Origin: Trichuris trichiura
Lineage: Eukaryota > Nematoda > Enoplea > Trichinellida > Trichuridae
DNA: 64,000 nt
Assembly (NCBI GenBank): GCA_037903355.1
Contig: JBAJFE010000038.1
Location: 2,604,001-2,668,000 of the forward strand
Direction: 5' to 3'
Below the pieces are notes generated by a model. The model was not told where the DNA came from. It made no database searches and saw only the letters and a list, made by a program, of their open reading frames with translations. Of this stretch, positions 39,352-49,125 are shown in pieces. Every line of letters starts with the position of its first letter. The first letter of the stretch is position 1. Made by a program: the position numbers and the translations under genes.

Positions 39352-39783
39352 GGGTCTTTTGTGCCACGGCGGTGCCGGAAGTGTCAGGCGGCAACTTCAA
39401 AGGAGGTCAAGTGGGGATTATTACGTCACCTGAACAATGGGCGACCTAAGCCATTGTTCACTGTGCATTGATGCGAACGACGCATATTACCAAAAGAACG
39501 ATGAACACCTGGATACAGTTGCCCGTTCTGGCAATTGTTTCCAAGTGCCAGCTATGACTGTGCCGGCCATCGTGCTCTACCCTAGCCTAAGCCTAAACCT
39601 AAACACAACCCGTGTTCGTGGCTGCTTTTGGGTTATGCAGTTTTGCCTGTGGCGCAAACGGCAAGAAGCGTCGCGCAAAATAACGCTATTTAGCGATCAC
39701 TGAACACGCGAGCAATAAGTAACGCAAAAAGGGAAAAAGCATACGTACTGCTAACGCAGGCGCTTAGCCTGACGAAGGTGACC

Positions 39784-40960
39784 TTATCTTGGTGCGTTCT
39801 GGCGACGACTGACCGCTGACGTCGCTGGACGCGCTTCCGACGGGTTCACTTGAGTCCTACTCAGGCACAAGGCGTCAATGGAAACAAACGTTAACGCTCG
39901 ACATACCGTTGACTGTGACAGCTCCTGTTGCGCTAGAGGCTCGTCGTGTCGGGGTGGGTGTAACCGGAGGATGACGTCGAGGATCGCATCGAACCCATCA
40001 GCGGTCCCTATACGCCTCCTCCACATGAACTCGGACAGGTGGAGCGCGAGCGCACTTCTGTGTGTACCGCAACGAAGCTTGTTGCCCCGTTTCAACTGGG
40101 CCCACAGCGATTTGATGGTCTGCGTTTGCGCACCTGTCGCTCGGTCCACGAAGTTTCGGGAGTGGTTCACTCGGGAATGGTGGTAACCCTCGTGGCCGAG
40201 ACTGCGATAGGCACGCCATTCGTCTGTGACTACTGCGGACTCAGGCTCGACGTGGGACCGTATAATGGGCACCAGCGATCTGGACGAGGGCTCTTCCACG
40301 GCTTCGAGATGGGCTGCGCCACTTTCCCGACTTACAGCGCTGAATACCCACTTCCCAGGGTACCGCCTCCCTCGGTTGTACTTACTCCGCGAGAAGAGCG
40401 ACTCGTCCATCTCGACCGTCATCCCGGGGCTTCCCAGTCGCACCGGTGTTGCGGCCAACGCGTCGGCTGCCAGTTGCCGCAAATATCTGCACCAACGGAC
40501 TGCGGCCGGGGAACTGATTCCTGAACCACAGACAATCTTTCTGGCAACGTGACAATTTCGGCGGATAAGTACCCAGCTGTTCTACGCAGAACTTGATCGT
40601 AGCGTGCCCCTGACTCCAGTGATAAATAACCTGGACAGCCTTTCTTAAGGGTAACCTTTCGCGCGGCACTATAAAGGACAGATTGGAACTATACCGGGCA
40701 CAACTGCAATACTAACACACTTACCGCCGAACCAGGTGCCCGAGCGTACTGAAAATGTTTTGCGGCACGATCGTTTGTAGCAGTGCCAAAACATGCCGCC
40801 AGGGGCTAGATGCATGCCTTGGCCGCAACAGGGGCATATCCTCTCGCTGTGCAGCAGTCCCTTGCCGCGTAGAAAGAGCACAGCCGCATTTTCGTCTGGG
40901 ACTGTCTGCTGCAGCCAGTCGATGCCCCCAGTCTGTTGCGCTTTCTTCGGGTCTCCTTTA
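39784..40960 (-). pseudogene. Merlin (ISXO2-like) transposase relic
   Basis: Exon 1 (about 40960-40739) has IDWLQQTVPDENAAVLFLRG, a zinc ribbon with ICPCCGQGM and CYKRSCRKTF, and GTWFG; the donor GTAAGTG follows. Exon 2 starts after TTTATAG with PRERLPLRKAVQVIYHWSQG. A frameshift near 40560 precedes LRQLAADALAATPVRLGSPG. The catalytic half keeps the first two Asp residues (VEMDESLFSRSKYNRGRRYP and VVTDEWRAY) but the third acidic residue is replaced by Lys (TIKSLWAQ; the 14154 copy has VESLW). Inactive, but the best guide to the family protein in this window. Confidence 0.88.
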
Positions 40961-41103
40961 AGCTGCCTCCACTTGTCGATGAGACGTTGTCACTACATCC
41001 CGGGGCGGCGGCACTGCTTTTACTTGTCGATGGGACGTTGTCGCTAGAACCCAGGGCTCAGTTTCTGCCTTCAGTTGTCGTTGGGAAGTCGTCACTAGAT
41101 CCC

Positions 41104-41377
41104 GGGACAGACATAACGCAAAATGATATTTACCCTGTCTACAAACGCACGCCGAAGCTCGGACAGTTGACCTCCGATGTTTTTCTTGAATTGCTAAACG
41201 AGGTCTCAGCTTGAACACCTGCACGCCTCATTGTGTTTCCCGTACCTTCAATGCAAGCGCAGGTGCTACATTCCATCACCTTCGCTAATTCCTACAGGTC
41301 ACTACACGCATCAGTGACACAAACAGACGCTATTGCATTGCAGTGTAGCGAAATACTTCGGCGCTAGTCCGTTAGAC
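41104..41377. repeat. Tandem duplication unit 1 within Merlin
   Basis: A block of about 270 bp beginning GACAGACATAACGCA and ending CCGTTAGAC is repeated directly at 42623-42895 with a few per cent difference. The hAT at 41378 sits exactly at the unit boundary, so the two units were adjacent before it inserted. Confidence 0.85.
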
Positions 41378-42614
41378 CAGTGTTTCTCACGGTGGGGCAG
41401 GTGCCCCACCAAGGGGGCCCTTTTGAAATCCAGGGGGGCCCAGAGCGCCAGGGGTTTCGCTGGGGGGCCCATTTGAGCTGTATGGGGCACATGCGCCACC
41501 TGGGCCATCGTGTTGTCGTGCATCGGAAGGTGAGGTCCGAGGGTGAGGTACTGTGCCTACTGGTTAAGATACTGTAGCATGCTATGCGTGATGCCGGCTA
41601 CCCCCAATCCAGCACATGAACCAATCACCGCTCGTGAAAATGACCATTCAGAACACGCGACAGAAGGGATGGCATGTTTGTCACCGTGACCTTCCCGGCG
41701 TAGGGTTGGGTAAGAAAAGCTTCCTGCTGAGAAGCATTTAGCGCAGAGCACATGGTTCACATCAGAGAATGGTTGTTCGCGTTATCAGAATGCGCCATAG
41801 TTTTTGTGATGTATTTGCACCTGCTTTACGATTCAACCAGCGATTAGCACGTGTTCGCAGCTGCAGCTTGGTAGCAATGACTCTGCTTTAGAATTTTGTC
41901 AACGATTACCATCTCTTGGCCTAGCTCTGTGAAAAGTCGGCTCCCTTTTTCTTCCCTTTCTTTCCTCGCGTCTATTGTCCACGCAGCTACAATGCAAGCA
42001 TACGCGTTAGCGACAGGGAATTGCGTGTGCTGCTCACATATTTTCTGGAAAAACTTTGTCGATACGGTTGCTTTTCTCCTACGCTCATTTCAGTTTTGCA
42101 AGATGTCACTGCAAGAAGAGCTTGTGGAGTTGCAGTTGAACGTGGAGTTGAAGGGCAGGTTGTCACAGGGTTGTCAGCAGTTCTGGCTGCAGAGAAATCC
42201 TAGAGTTGTACTGTGGCGTATGGGATATGGTAAAAAAAGTTACTGGTTTATCTTCCCTCATCGAGTCTAGTGGAGCGCGCATTTAGTATCATTACGGACC
42301 TAATGACCAAGAAACGCAGTCAGCTACAAATAGTCAGACTGCGATCTCTGTTTGCGAGTTACCTCGATCGAGCCCAACATCGACAGGCTAGTTCGATTGC
42401 ATCTGGGCGAGCCAAGCAGCTCTTGTTGACTTCTCGAAAAACAATTTGCAGAAATAAATCTGTACAGCTATAGTTGACCTTCTAGCGTTGCAACCATTTC
42501 AGCCAATCAGTGCGTTGAAATTGGCCAATCAATGCGCTCGAAGTTGGCCAATCAGAATAGGGGGCCCGGACGCTCGGAAGCGTTCTCAGGGGGGCCCAAG
42601 CTTGAGAAACACTG
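41378..42614 (+). mobile_element. hAT element with perfect 8-bp TSD
   Basis: CAGTGTTTCTCACGGTGGGG at the left, GCTTGAGAAACACTG at the right, both flanked by CGTTAGAC (41370-41377 and 42615-42622). 1237 bp. Carries only a transposase C-terminal relic. Confidence 0.95.
42100..42460 (+). pseudogene. hAT transposase C-terminal relic
   Basis: LQEELVELQLNVELKGRLSQ then QQFWLQ, a frameshift near 42265, and MERAFSIITDLMTKKRSQLQ. This is the hAT dimerisation region of the same SCAND3/ZBED5-like lineage as at 1-463. No catalytic domain in this copy. Confidence 0.8.
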
Positions 42615-42622
42615 CGTTAGAC

Positions 42623-42895
42623 CGACAGACATAACGCAGAATGAGATTTACCCTGTCTACAAACGCACGCCGAAGCTCGGACAGTTGACCTCCGATGTTT
42701 TTCTCGAATTGCTAGACGATATCTCAGCTTGAACACCTGCACGCCCCATTGTGTTTCCCGTACCTTCAATGCAAGCGCAGGTGCTACATTCCATCACTTT
42801 CGCTGATTCCTACGGGTCACTACACGCATCAGTGACACAAACAGACGCTATTACATTGCAGTGTAGCGAAATACTTCGGCGCGAATCCGTTAGAC
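42623..42895. repeat. Tandem duplication unit 2 within Merlin
   Basis: Second copy of the block at 41104-41377; it continues into the normal Merlin end (43103). Confidence 0.85.
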
Positions 42896-43254
42896 CGACA
42901 ACCGGGTCACTGCATGAGCCTTTTACGTTTCAGTTTAGCAGATTTCTTCGGCGCTAATCAGTTACACCGATAACCGGGTCACTGAATGTGCCACTGATGC
43001 TCCCGTTGTGCTGCTGATAACCTGTTATGACGCTGTAGAGCGGCAGATTACGGTATGAACTAGCCGCCTGACACTTCCGGCGTCGCCGTGGCGTCATAGA
43101 CCCGTGACTACTTTCATGTATTCTCACTTTCGTGTTCTTTCACTTTACGCGTTACTCAGACGTTGACTCTGAGCCGCTCCAGCGTCGGAAAATTGCAGGT
43201 TTTTTCTGACAGGCGTGCCTGTAATTTTTTATGTCTTCATTACACAGCTTCTTA

Positions 43255-43505
43255 TGTTGAGGTTTAGGCTTAGGCTAGGGCAGAACAGGATGGCCGACAG
43301 ACTGCAGTATAACGGCACCGGGAAAGGTGCCGTTATACTGCGCCGTCGGCATTTTATGTCACTCATCTGTTAATACGCAGCCGTGCGCATCGCTGCACCG
43401 ATAAGCAGACCTGGCAGGCCATTGTTCCCATTACGTAATAATCTCCACTTGACCTCCTTTGAAGTTGCCGCCTGACTTCCGGTGGGCGACTGATACACGA
43501 GACCC
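43255..43505 (-). mobile_element. Merlin 3'-end fragment
   Basis: TTAGGC seed in reverse (43262-43278), then the family motif (CCTCCTTTGAAGTTGCCGCC) and the terminus CACGAGACCC at 43505. The other end is missing. Confidence 0.75.
43305..43340. repeat. Perfect 15-bp hairpin
   Basis: CAGTATAACGGCACC (43305-43319), loop GGGAAA, GGTGCCGTTATACTG (43326-43340). Confidence 0.97.
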
Positions 43506-43589
43506 CAATATCTGCAATGACGTCCATTAATGGCAGAGAAATCTTTCAGTCCAGCTTTGAGCAGCTCTACGTCTTCAAAAAAATAGACG

Positions 43590-44222
43590 AGATGGCGAAG
43601 GATATTGAGAAACAGTTGGCTTGCTAAGGCTAATCCAAAACGTTTTCCCTGCAGCTGGACGAAACTGTTCTGCAAGACAACGATGCTCTATTTATAACTT
43701 ATGCGCTATTACGGCGTGGGACCGAGCTGACTGAAGAAATGTTCTTTGCCAGGAGAATTAAAACAGACATAACAGGACAGCTCATCTTTGACGAAAAGAA
43801 AGGCTAGTTAACGGAGAAAAATGTACGAGTAGAAAACGTAACCGCCTGTGCGACGGATGGTGCCGCCATGTGTGATAGGCCGCTATAAAGGCTTTATCGC
43901 TTATTTTAAAACAACTGGTGCCTACTGTGTTCACTGTCCACAGCATCATTCACAGGGAGCACCTAGTGTCCAAAACATTAGGAGGCTGCCTCCTACAGAC
44001 TTTTTCCCACGTGATACAAGACGTGAACTTCATTAAATTTCGTCTTCACCAAGACGGCCTTTTTCTACCAGTTGTGAGAAGAGTTCAAAACCCTGCCAAC
44101 GCCTACCGAGGTCAGATGGCTCTCCAAGGGAAACTGTCTTCGGCGATTTGTTACTTTCTGGGACAGCGTATTGGCATTCTTGCCTAGCGCGGTGAGAAAA
44201 AAAATTCTGGAGGCCAAGATGG
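43590..44222 (+). pseudogene. hAT transposase core fragment
   Basis: Pieces in shifting frames: FSLQLDETVLQDNDALFITY, RRGTELTEEMFFARRIK, ENVTACATDGAAM, then EVRWLSKGNCLRRF and FVTFWDSVLAFLP near the end. This is the RNase H-like core of the SCAND3-type hAT family. It stops at 44226, where Tigger-like copy B begins; nothing recognisable resumes beyond that copy. Confidence 0.8.
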
Positions 44223-44227
44223 ACATA

Positions 44228-45915
44228 CAGTCAGTTCTCGTATAACGCGAGCGTTTCTTAAAAATCCTGAAAAATCTCGCGTTATATGAAATCGCGTTAT
44301 AGGAGATATGTAAAGTATAGGAAAATCACGATTTGGTTCAAAGCGTCAAAAGGATTGTTTACTTGTAAACAACAACGGAGAGATATCTTAAATAAGCTGG
44401 GTTGAAACAGGAATTATGATGTACCTGAGCTACTTTTTCTACTGTTAGGCACGCTGACGTATGGATCCTCTTACACGGGGTCTGAATAACATTATCTTTT
44501 ACGGCGATCATACGTTAACGGCAGAGCTTTTATGATAGAACTCTTTACAGCGGACAGAATTCAAACTGGCTTTCAGGAGCGGCGTGCTTGCGTCTTTAGC
44601 TTGTAGAAGGAGTCCCTGTCAGTACTAAAATAAACGACCTCATCACCACGAAAGAATGGAGTTCCGTTGGACTCACTTTTTTAATCTCACTATCCTTTGT
44701 TACGGGCGAACTGAGGTCCTATTAGATGTAGAAGGTAGCGCTTCCTCATCGTCACAATGTTTCTTCATTGCAGTAAAGTAGAATTCGAGCTTTTTGTTTC
44801 GCACATGTACTTCTTTCGTACAGCAGCTGCTTGTATGGCTCCAAACAAGCTCGGATACTTCTTGTGGTTTTCCCGCTGTGTTCTGCATTACAATCATTGT
44901 CTTCGAGCCATTGTAAACGCTGTTCAATAGTCTTCAGGGTATCTGACAGCTCAGCAGTGGTCATTTGTCGCGGAGGGGGCGGAGGAACTTCCTGATTTTC
45001 ATCATCTTCTCTTCCTTCAGCTTCCGCTGCTACAGAAAGTTTCTGCAGCTCCTCGGTGGTCACCTTTTCTTTGACCAAGTTTTGTACTTCCATTGGAAAT
45101 GTTTGCGCGCCATCGACGTCCGCGCTTCCTGCTTCGCCACAGAGACGAACATTGTAAAAACTGTATCGATTCTTGAAACGGCAGAACCAACCACTACTAG
45201 CAGTAAATGGAAGAATTTCAGTAGGATTTGTAGACTGTTTCTTAAGGTCTTCGTAAATGGCAACTGCTTTTTGTCTGATGGTGAAAAACGTTGTTCCTAT
45301 TCTTTCCATCGTTTGAGTTTCGATCCAAATGCTGAGTAGTTTTTCCATTTCTTCCAGTATCTTAGGCCTTCTTCTTATTGACATCGCAATACTTGAACTG
45401 GTACCGCTTACGCAAGTCTGTTTAATTTTTTCTGCATTGCTCCTAATGGTCCGCAAGGTTGATTCCTTTATGCCAGTAGCTTTGACGATATCACGTGTCG
45501 TCTCATTCCGTTCATACCGTTTCAGTATCTCAAACTTCTCTCCAACAGTCAGCGCCTTTCTTTTTCGACCACTACCAGCTGACTTTGAATCAGGAAGCTT
45601 AGACATTTTCAGATACTTAAAGACTATCCTCATATCGCGGAATCAGACAACGTACTTACGAATTGTGCTCGCAATCAGACGGTGTGAATGCTTTCCAGAT
45701 TCTGTGCAAGCGTACTACGACTCACTGGAAAAGCTCTACGATGCCTGCGCTTCGGGATAATTGAAAATGGAAGCGTCGTCTGTGCAGATGTTCCTGCCAG
45801 CGCAAATTATTCCACCGAACATGAATACCGATCAATAGCCTGTTTGAGTATGCATATCGCATGGTGCACAGCTGGGTCGGACACTACTTCTGATAAGAAT
45901 CCTAAACGTTTTTGT
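44228..45915 (-). mobile_element. Tigger-like element without DDE domain, copy B
   Basis: Starts TA|CAGTCAGTTCTCGTATAACG and matches copy A (35543-38430) closely across its length, without the MITE that interrupts copy A. Similarity ends near 45915 (AATCCTAAACGTTTTTG). No right-hand inverted terminus identified. Confidence 0.78.
44752..45633 (-). CDS. CENP-B/Tigger DNA-binding protein lacking DDE core, copy B
   Basis: Uninterrupted 293-codon frame. An extra ATG starts 8 codons before MSKLPDSKSAGSGRKRKALT. Two helix-turn-helix segments (ALTVGEKFEILKRYERNETT, then GWFCRFKNRYSFYNV) are followed directly by the acidic/Pro-rich tail with VPPPPPRQMTTAELSDTLKT and YKQLLYERSTCAKQK. The DDE_1 domain is missing at the same place as in copy A, so the deletion is ancestral to both. 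It could bind terminal repeats without cutting; whether it is expressed is unknown. The last residues may be shifted by a one-base deletion in the poly-A/T run near 44795. Confidence 0.7.
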   Translation of the reverse strand: MRIVFKYLKMSKLPDSKSAGSGRKRKALTVGEKFEILKRYERNETTRDIVKATGIKESTLRTIRSNAEKIKQTCVSGTSSSIAMSIRRRPKILEEMEKLLSIWIETQTMERIGTTFFTIRQKAVAIYEDLKKQSTNPTEILPFTASSGWFCRFKNRYSFYNVRLCGEAGSADVDGAQTFPMEVQNLVKEKVTTEELQKLSVAAEAEGREDDENQEVPPPPPRQMTTAELSDTLKTIEQRLQWLEDNDCNAEHSGKTTRSIRACLEPYKQLLYERSTCAKQKARILLYCNEETL

Positions 45916-46860
45916 CACATTTCGCTTGTTCGTGACCGAGGGACGCGCATAAGCTAACTGCGCGGCCTTTGTTTGCTCTCGGTGGATGAAAACACTGGGA
46001 GACTGCCATACGCCCGGTTACAGCTCTGCGCAGCTATGTAAGCGAATTGAAGCAGATGTCACATGGTCTAACCGTTCACGTCTAGCTATTAGCAGTCAGG
46101 CTGGAGGTACGCTGTCTGGCAGTTGGGGCTCAGGTTACTCAGGTTCAGGCTCAGCTCACGCTGCGCATAGCGGTTCACTTGTCGACGTCGAGGTAATCTG
46201 TGAAAAAATTGCCTGAGGACGCATGGACTCTGAAGAAAGTCATGTTAATGTGACCAGTCATAGGACAAACCGTTTGATCGCTTGCCAAACAGTAGCACTA
46301 GAGCTGACTTCGAAAGGATGCTAAAAGTAATGCTCACAGGCGACTCAACGACACAACTATGGGGGATTGAGTACGCACGTGCATGCCCTCCTAAATTGAA
46401 GAAGTTCACATAAATACCGGAAGATATGTTTGCGGAAGAACCTTCTCATACGTAACCTCATGGCGTGTTTGACAGCGGATAATTTCTATACTAGACTTAG
46501 TTGAAACGTAGGGTCGCCAGATGCAAAGTTGGACGTCAATATAAGCGTATCGTTTACGTATGCCAGGATAACTCGTGTTTGGCGCGCCAGCTATCGCGTG
46601 ACAGATCTTTTTGCTGCCTAACTGGTCGTGCTCATATTCGCTCTGCATTCTGTAGTCATATTTTTTGCGTTGGTTACTTGATGTTTTTTATCTGTTTTAA
46701 TAAATACGAAAGCAAGTTTTCGTTGTGTTTCTTCCCTGTTGTCGCGGTTTCCAAGTTACAACTCTGTATGCACAACAGTTACCGGCTTACAAAATATTTT
46801 TTGTGAGCAACCTAGAACCTTTGTTATTAAAGCGTAGGAGGGCTCGTGTGTAAAATAAAC
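45916..46860. other. No gene seen
   Basis: Only short frames. A Gly/Ser-rich frame at 46080-46190 (GTLSGSWGSGYSGSGSAH) is low-complexity and unsupported. Confidence 0.4.
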
Positions 46861-48191
46861 TGATCTTCTTAAAAGTTGTCCCCCAGAAGTGACAGCGGCA
46901 GTGTGAAAGCATAATCGCCGACTCTACTGTGCAATGAACTGTGATTAGTTGCACAACGAGAGAGACGGTGTCGTCAGGTTTAGTGAACACGTGCAAAGTA
47001 GTTGCCACGGCAGCACAATAGAGTGTCACCGGCACATGCAGTGACCCGTATGTCGGTCTAACGGATTAGCACCGAAGAATTCTGCTGCACTGCAGCTGAA
47101 TAGCGTTTGCATGTGTCACTGATGCAGTTAGTGACCCGTTCAAAAGAGCGTAGACGAAGGAATTATCCAGCTGCGCATGCGTTGAAAATACGGGAAACAC
47201 AAAGGGGCCTGCAGCGATTCACGCTAGGATTTCGTCTTAGCGATTCGTGAAAAACATCGGAGGTCAACGGTCTCAGCAGCGTCGTGTCTTGGTGAACACC
47301 GTAAAGCTCACTCTACGTTATGTCTGACCCAACGCCTAGCGACAATATGCCGTCGACAAGTCAGAGCCGCGTGAAAGTGGCATCAACAAGCCGCCGTTTA
47401 CGAAACATGCAAAGTAAGAGCATCGAATGGCTGCATCAAACGGTGCCAGACGAAAAGGCGGCGGTGCAGTTCCTGCGCGGCAAAGGACTACTGCACAGCG
47501 AAAGACTGTGCCCGTCTTGCGGACAGCGGATGCGTCCGGGTCGTGGCGGCATGACATGGAGCTGCTTCAAGCGGTCCTGCCGCAAGGACGGGTCCGTATG
47601 CACGGGCACCTGGTTCGGTGGTAAGTGCACCAATAGTGCCGCAGCCTTTTAGCCCGCTGTACCTTGTGAACTGCGCTTTGCCGTGACTTTACGTTTTACT
47701 CCTCTAAGGGCGTTTATATGATCAAGTCCAGCGGGGTGAACACGTCGGAACCGAGGCTGGAGGGACATCACCCCCTTCGCCTGACTATGCACTTCAGTGA
47801 CCGGTACGTTCGCTTTTTCACGTTACGTATTTCCCATTGCTCGCATGCTAGTGTACGTATACTTTGCGCTACGCTTCTTCGTCATTCCCGTCGACGTCTC
47901 ACAATAAAATTCTTACTAATAACGCACACACACGCACACCATGTTCAGTCTTAGGCTTAGGCTAGGGCAGGACAGGATGGTCGGCTAGGCTGCAGTACAA
48001 CGTCGCTGGAAGAGGGCTAGCGAGAAGTTGACCCTTTGCAGTGCAGCACACACACTAATGCACATTAGTGCACACCAATGTCCCGACAATGCCATTACGG
48101 AGGCCATTGTTTCTGTGACGTAATAATCCCAACTTGACTTTCTTTAATGTTGCCGCCTTCACTTCCGGGGGGACAACTTTTTAGAAGACCC
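46861..48191 (+). mobile_element. Merlin element with TSD and transposase exon 1
   Basis: Left TGATCTTCTTAAAAGTTGTC and right GACAACTTTTTAGAAGACCC are inverted copies. Flanks AAATAAAC (46853-46860) and AAATGAAC (48192-48199) are an 8-bp duplication with one mismatch. Holds the 5' region, transposase exon 1 (47320-47640), then the TTAGGC seed (47951-47967) and the 3' end; exon 2 is deleted. Confidence 0.9.
47320..47640 (+). pseudogene. Merlin transposase exon 1, catalytic half deleted
   Basis: Starts MSDPTPSDNMPSTSQSRVKV. Intact zinc ribbon: LCPSCGQRMRP and CFKRSCRK, after WLHQTVPDEKAAVQFLRGKG. GTWFGG is followed by the donor GTAAGTGC (about 47621). The DDE exon present at 39784-40660 is missing. 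Confidence 0.85.
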
Positions 48192-48415
48192 AAATGAACT
48201 GTAACTGCCATTCACCCATTCTGTGTGGAAATTACAGCATTATCTGCTTCCAACAGAACGCCATTCCATAGGAAGGAAAACAGGTTGTAAAATAGCATTT
48301 TTTGAGTTTATCTTGCAGTTCAAGCTTCCTATAGGGAAAGTAAGTTGTTTGCAGTGGTTGAAAAATAGTACGCTTGCAAAACGTTTCCGTTCTAAAATTT
48401 ACTTTTTATCATATA

Positions 48416-48578
48416 CAGTAGAACTTCCATAAGTTGACCACACCGGGAAAAACTGGTCAACATAAAAGGCTGTGGGTATATTATATTATTAACGTGCGGA
48501 CCAACCAAGTGGTCAAAATTCGGTCAACTTAGGGAGGTGGTCAACATAGAGAGGTGGTCAACTTCAGAGGTTCTGCTG
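48416..48578. mobile_element. TA-flanked MITE, copy 3 (163 bp)
   Basis: TA|CAGTAGAACTTCCATAAGTTG and GTCAACTTCAGAGGTTCTGCTG|TA; the shortest of three related copies. Confidence 0.88.
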
Positions 48579-48799
48579 TATCTGTTTTTCAAAAATAAGA
48601 CATTGTTCATAATGGTCCTTCAAACAGGTTTCGCGGTTGAACGATGAGGTCACACTCTGTAAAAGGCTGTCCAGTGCAAATGCGAAATTCACCCCTTCAA
48701 TGTAACAATGAAGAATGAACTTGATCCATTGCAGTTTCAGTGCGGCAGAGCATCTTGATTCAGGAAGAAACTGAAACGCCTCAGGGAACACTGCAGATA

Positions 48800-49125
48800 G
48801 TCGCTCGCTGAATGAAAATGTGTCACTGAAAGGTGGAATTACCGCCACCATAATTGCACCATGCCAATGGGGACGCGAATGGAATGTATACAACGCCTAC
48901 TTGTTTTGCGTTTCAGGAAAGAAGGGCACATTAGTTGTTCAAGAAGTAAGAGAAAGTCGTCAACAATGGCCAAGAAGTTTCTACGCTTTTAAGAAACGTT
49001 TTCTCTTCTTTTATGTTGAAATGACTATGCAGCTGCAACGCCTTTTCTTCATCATGTTATTGAAATCAATACCTACGCTCCTTCCATTCATCGCAGCAGT
49101 CATACAGATTCCCGCAGAAGACGTG
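48800..49125 (+). CDS. Possible exon(s) of an unidentified host gene
   Basis: Open on the plus strand with an ordinary amino-acid mix, including ESRQQWPRSFYAFKKRFLFF and LKSIPTLLPFIAAVIQIPAE, ending before a GTGAGT donor at 49126. A TTTCAG acceptor at 48913-48918 is a possible exon start. The opposite strand is also open at 48564-48893 (for example LKLQWIKFILHCYIEGVNFA), so the coding strand is uncertain. I do not recognise the protein. Confidence 0.25.

Larger units (their letters stand above)
39352..43103 (-). mobile_element. Merlin element with transposase and nested hAT
   Basis: Left GGGTCTTTTGTGCCACGGCG and right CGCCGTGGCGTCATAGACCC, inverted copies of about 40 bp. Internal order from the right: family 5' block (duplicated), transposase (40960-39784, minus), TTAGGC seed (39584-39603), 3' end. 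A hAT with its own TSD interrupts it at 41378-42614. The flanks (GGTATTAA versus GTGACTAC) do not match, so either flanking sequence was lost or the ends come from different copies. Confidence 0.82.

Noticed and set aside
39352..43103. Target duplication for this Merlin element
   Set aside because: The flanks GGTATTAA and GTGACTAC do not match at any sensible offset.
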